Source of the DNA: DAOTXL01 sp034434895
GTDB taxonomy: Bacteria; Chloroflexota; Anaerolineae; JAAYZQ01
Direction: 5' to 3'
Assembly: GCA_034434895.1 (NCBI GenBank)
Contig: DAOTYI010000184.1
Span: forward strand, 1 to 23,217
Length of the DNA stretch: 23,217 nucleotides
Positions 22,515 to 23,217 of this stretch are shown here, in pieces. Positions within the stretch are counted from its first letter, which is position 1. Each line of letters begins with the position of its first letter. The translations under genes were made by a program, and so were the position numbers. The notes beneath the pieces were generated by a model, which saw only the letters and a list, made by a program, of their open reading frames with translations, did not search any database and was not told the origin of the DNA.

Positions 22515-23217
22515 ATGGCTATGGACGAGATTCTGGAGCGCATCCTGCCCACGGTCAGCAAGCCGGCCCGCTACACGGGGGGCGAGTGGAACAGCGTGGT
22601 CAAGGATTGGGCGGCGGCGGAGGTGCGCTGGGTATTGGCCTTCCCCGACATCTATGAGATCGGCATGTCCAACCTGGGGCTGGCCATCCTGTATGATCAA
22701 CTCAACCGTCAGGGCGGCGAATGGGTGCTGGCCGAGCGGGTCTACGCCCCCTGGGTGGATATGGAACGGGCGATGCGGGCCGCCGGGCTGCCGCTCTTCA
22801 GCCTGGAGAGCCGCCACCCTGTGGCCGAATTCGACCTGATCGGCTTCAGCCTGCCTTACGAGCAGCTCTACACGAACGTGCTGAACATGCTCGACCTGGC
22901 CGGCCTGCCGCTGCTGGCCGCCGAACGCGACGAACGCCATCCCCTGGTCATCGCCGGTGGCAGCGCGGCCTGCAACCCGGAGCCGCTGGCCGACTTTGTG
23001 GATGCCTTTGTCCTGGGCGATGGGGAAGAAATAGTCCACGACATCACCGGGGTCGTCCGCCAGGCGAAACGGGCCGGCGGGCAAAGCCGCCTGGCCCTGC
23101 TCCGCCGCCTGGCCGAGATCCAGGGGGTGTATGTGCCCCGCTTTTACCAGGTGACTTACCACGCCGACGGCACGGTGGCCAGGGTGCGGCCCACCCTGCC
23201 CCAGGCCCAGATGCCGG
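22515..23217 (+). CDS. B12-binding-type radical SAM protein, TIGR03960-like (5' part only)
   Basis: The reading frame is open to the window edge, so only about 234 N-terminal residues are visible. They match the TIGR03960 family start: ILPTVSKPARYTGGEWNSVVKDW, RWVLAFPDIYEIGMSNLGLAILYDQLN, ERVYAPWVDMERAMR, LIGFSLPYEQLYTNVLNMLDLAGLPL, and VIAGGSAACNPEPLADFVDAFVLGDGEEIV. The B12-binding-like domain comes first; the CxxxCxxC radical-SAM core should lie downstream of the window. Starts at 22500 (overlapping the DUF1848 stop), 22515 and 22521 are all possible, none with a good SD, and translational coupling is likely. Relatives often neighbour a DUF2344 protein and RNase G, hinting at RNA modification. 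Confidence 0.85.
   Translation, partial: MAMDEILERILPTVSKPARYTGGEWNSVVKDWAAAEVRWVLAFPDIYEIGMSNLGLAILYDQLNRQGGEWVLAERVYAPWVDMERAMRAAGLPLFSLESRHPVAEFDLIGFSLPYEQLYTNVLNMLDLAGLPLLAAERDERHPLVIAGGSAACNPEPLADFVDAFVLGDGEEIVHDITGVVRQAKRAGGQSRLALLRRLAEIQGVYVPRFYQVTYHADGTVARVRPTLPQAQMP

Overview
The window is a GC-rich (coding strands rich in C/G at third positions), densely packed bacterial chromosome segment. The most likely source is a Chloroflexota bacterium, perhaps Anaerolineae or Caldilineae. This rests on gene content and on the abundant palindromic intergenic repeats; there is no rRNA or other decisive marker, so the assignment is an inference. No transposase, integrase, phage gene or CRISPR array was seen.

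Layout. (1) 1-1500: a dispersed repeat, then a single aldolase gene of the 4-hydroxy-2-oxoglutarate aldolase (HOGA1-like) type behind a near-consensus promoter, then tRNA-Lys(CTT) on the minus strand. (2) 1588-4708: a tight three-gene plus-strand operon (LPG-synthase-TM/flippase-like membrane protein, GT4 glycosyltransferase, SAM methyltransferase), probably for a glycolipid or polyprenyl-linked glycan. (3) 4861-6956: a PdtaS/PdtaR-type two-component pair (HisKA_2 kinase and ANTAR RNA-binding response regulator), followed by tRNA-Pro(GGG). (4) 7327-19101: about 12 kb of co-directional minus-strand genes. In transcription order these are an Lrp/AsnC regulator, a class-III aminotransferase/racemase-like enzyme, a two-subunit GctAB-type CoA-transferase, a C45-family Ntn-hydrolase, a creatininase-family hydrolase and a complete peptide/nickel-type (Dpp/Opp) ABC importer. 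A second C45 Ntn-hydrolase (19442-20512, plus) is transcribed divergently from the Lrp gene. (5) 20525-23217: fmt on the minus strand, then a DUF1848 protein and the 5' part of a B12-binding-type radical-SAM protein on the plus strand.

How the genes may work together. Block 4 reads as a catabolic locus. The importer would bring in a peptide-like or N-acylated compound. One or two Ntn-amidohydrolases and a creatininase-like amidohydrolase would release an amino acid. The PLP enzyme would transaminate or racemise it, and the CoA-transferase would activate the resulting acid, all under an Lrp-type amino-acid sensor. The substrate cannot be read from the sequence.

Regulatory DNA is unusually legible here. 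Eight sigma-70-type promoters can be placed: seven have two hexamers with an exact 17-bp spacer, and one (in front of the flippase gene) is a lone extended -10. Most carry a TGn extended -10, and together they correct several gene starts. The peptide transporter has a roughly 200-nt leader containing a nested, possibly switching RNA structure. Three families of intergenic repeats occur in two copies each, one apparently used as a terminator and one lying in a 5' leader.
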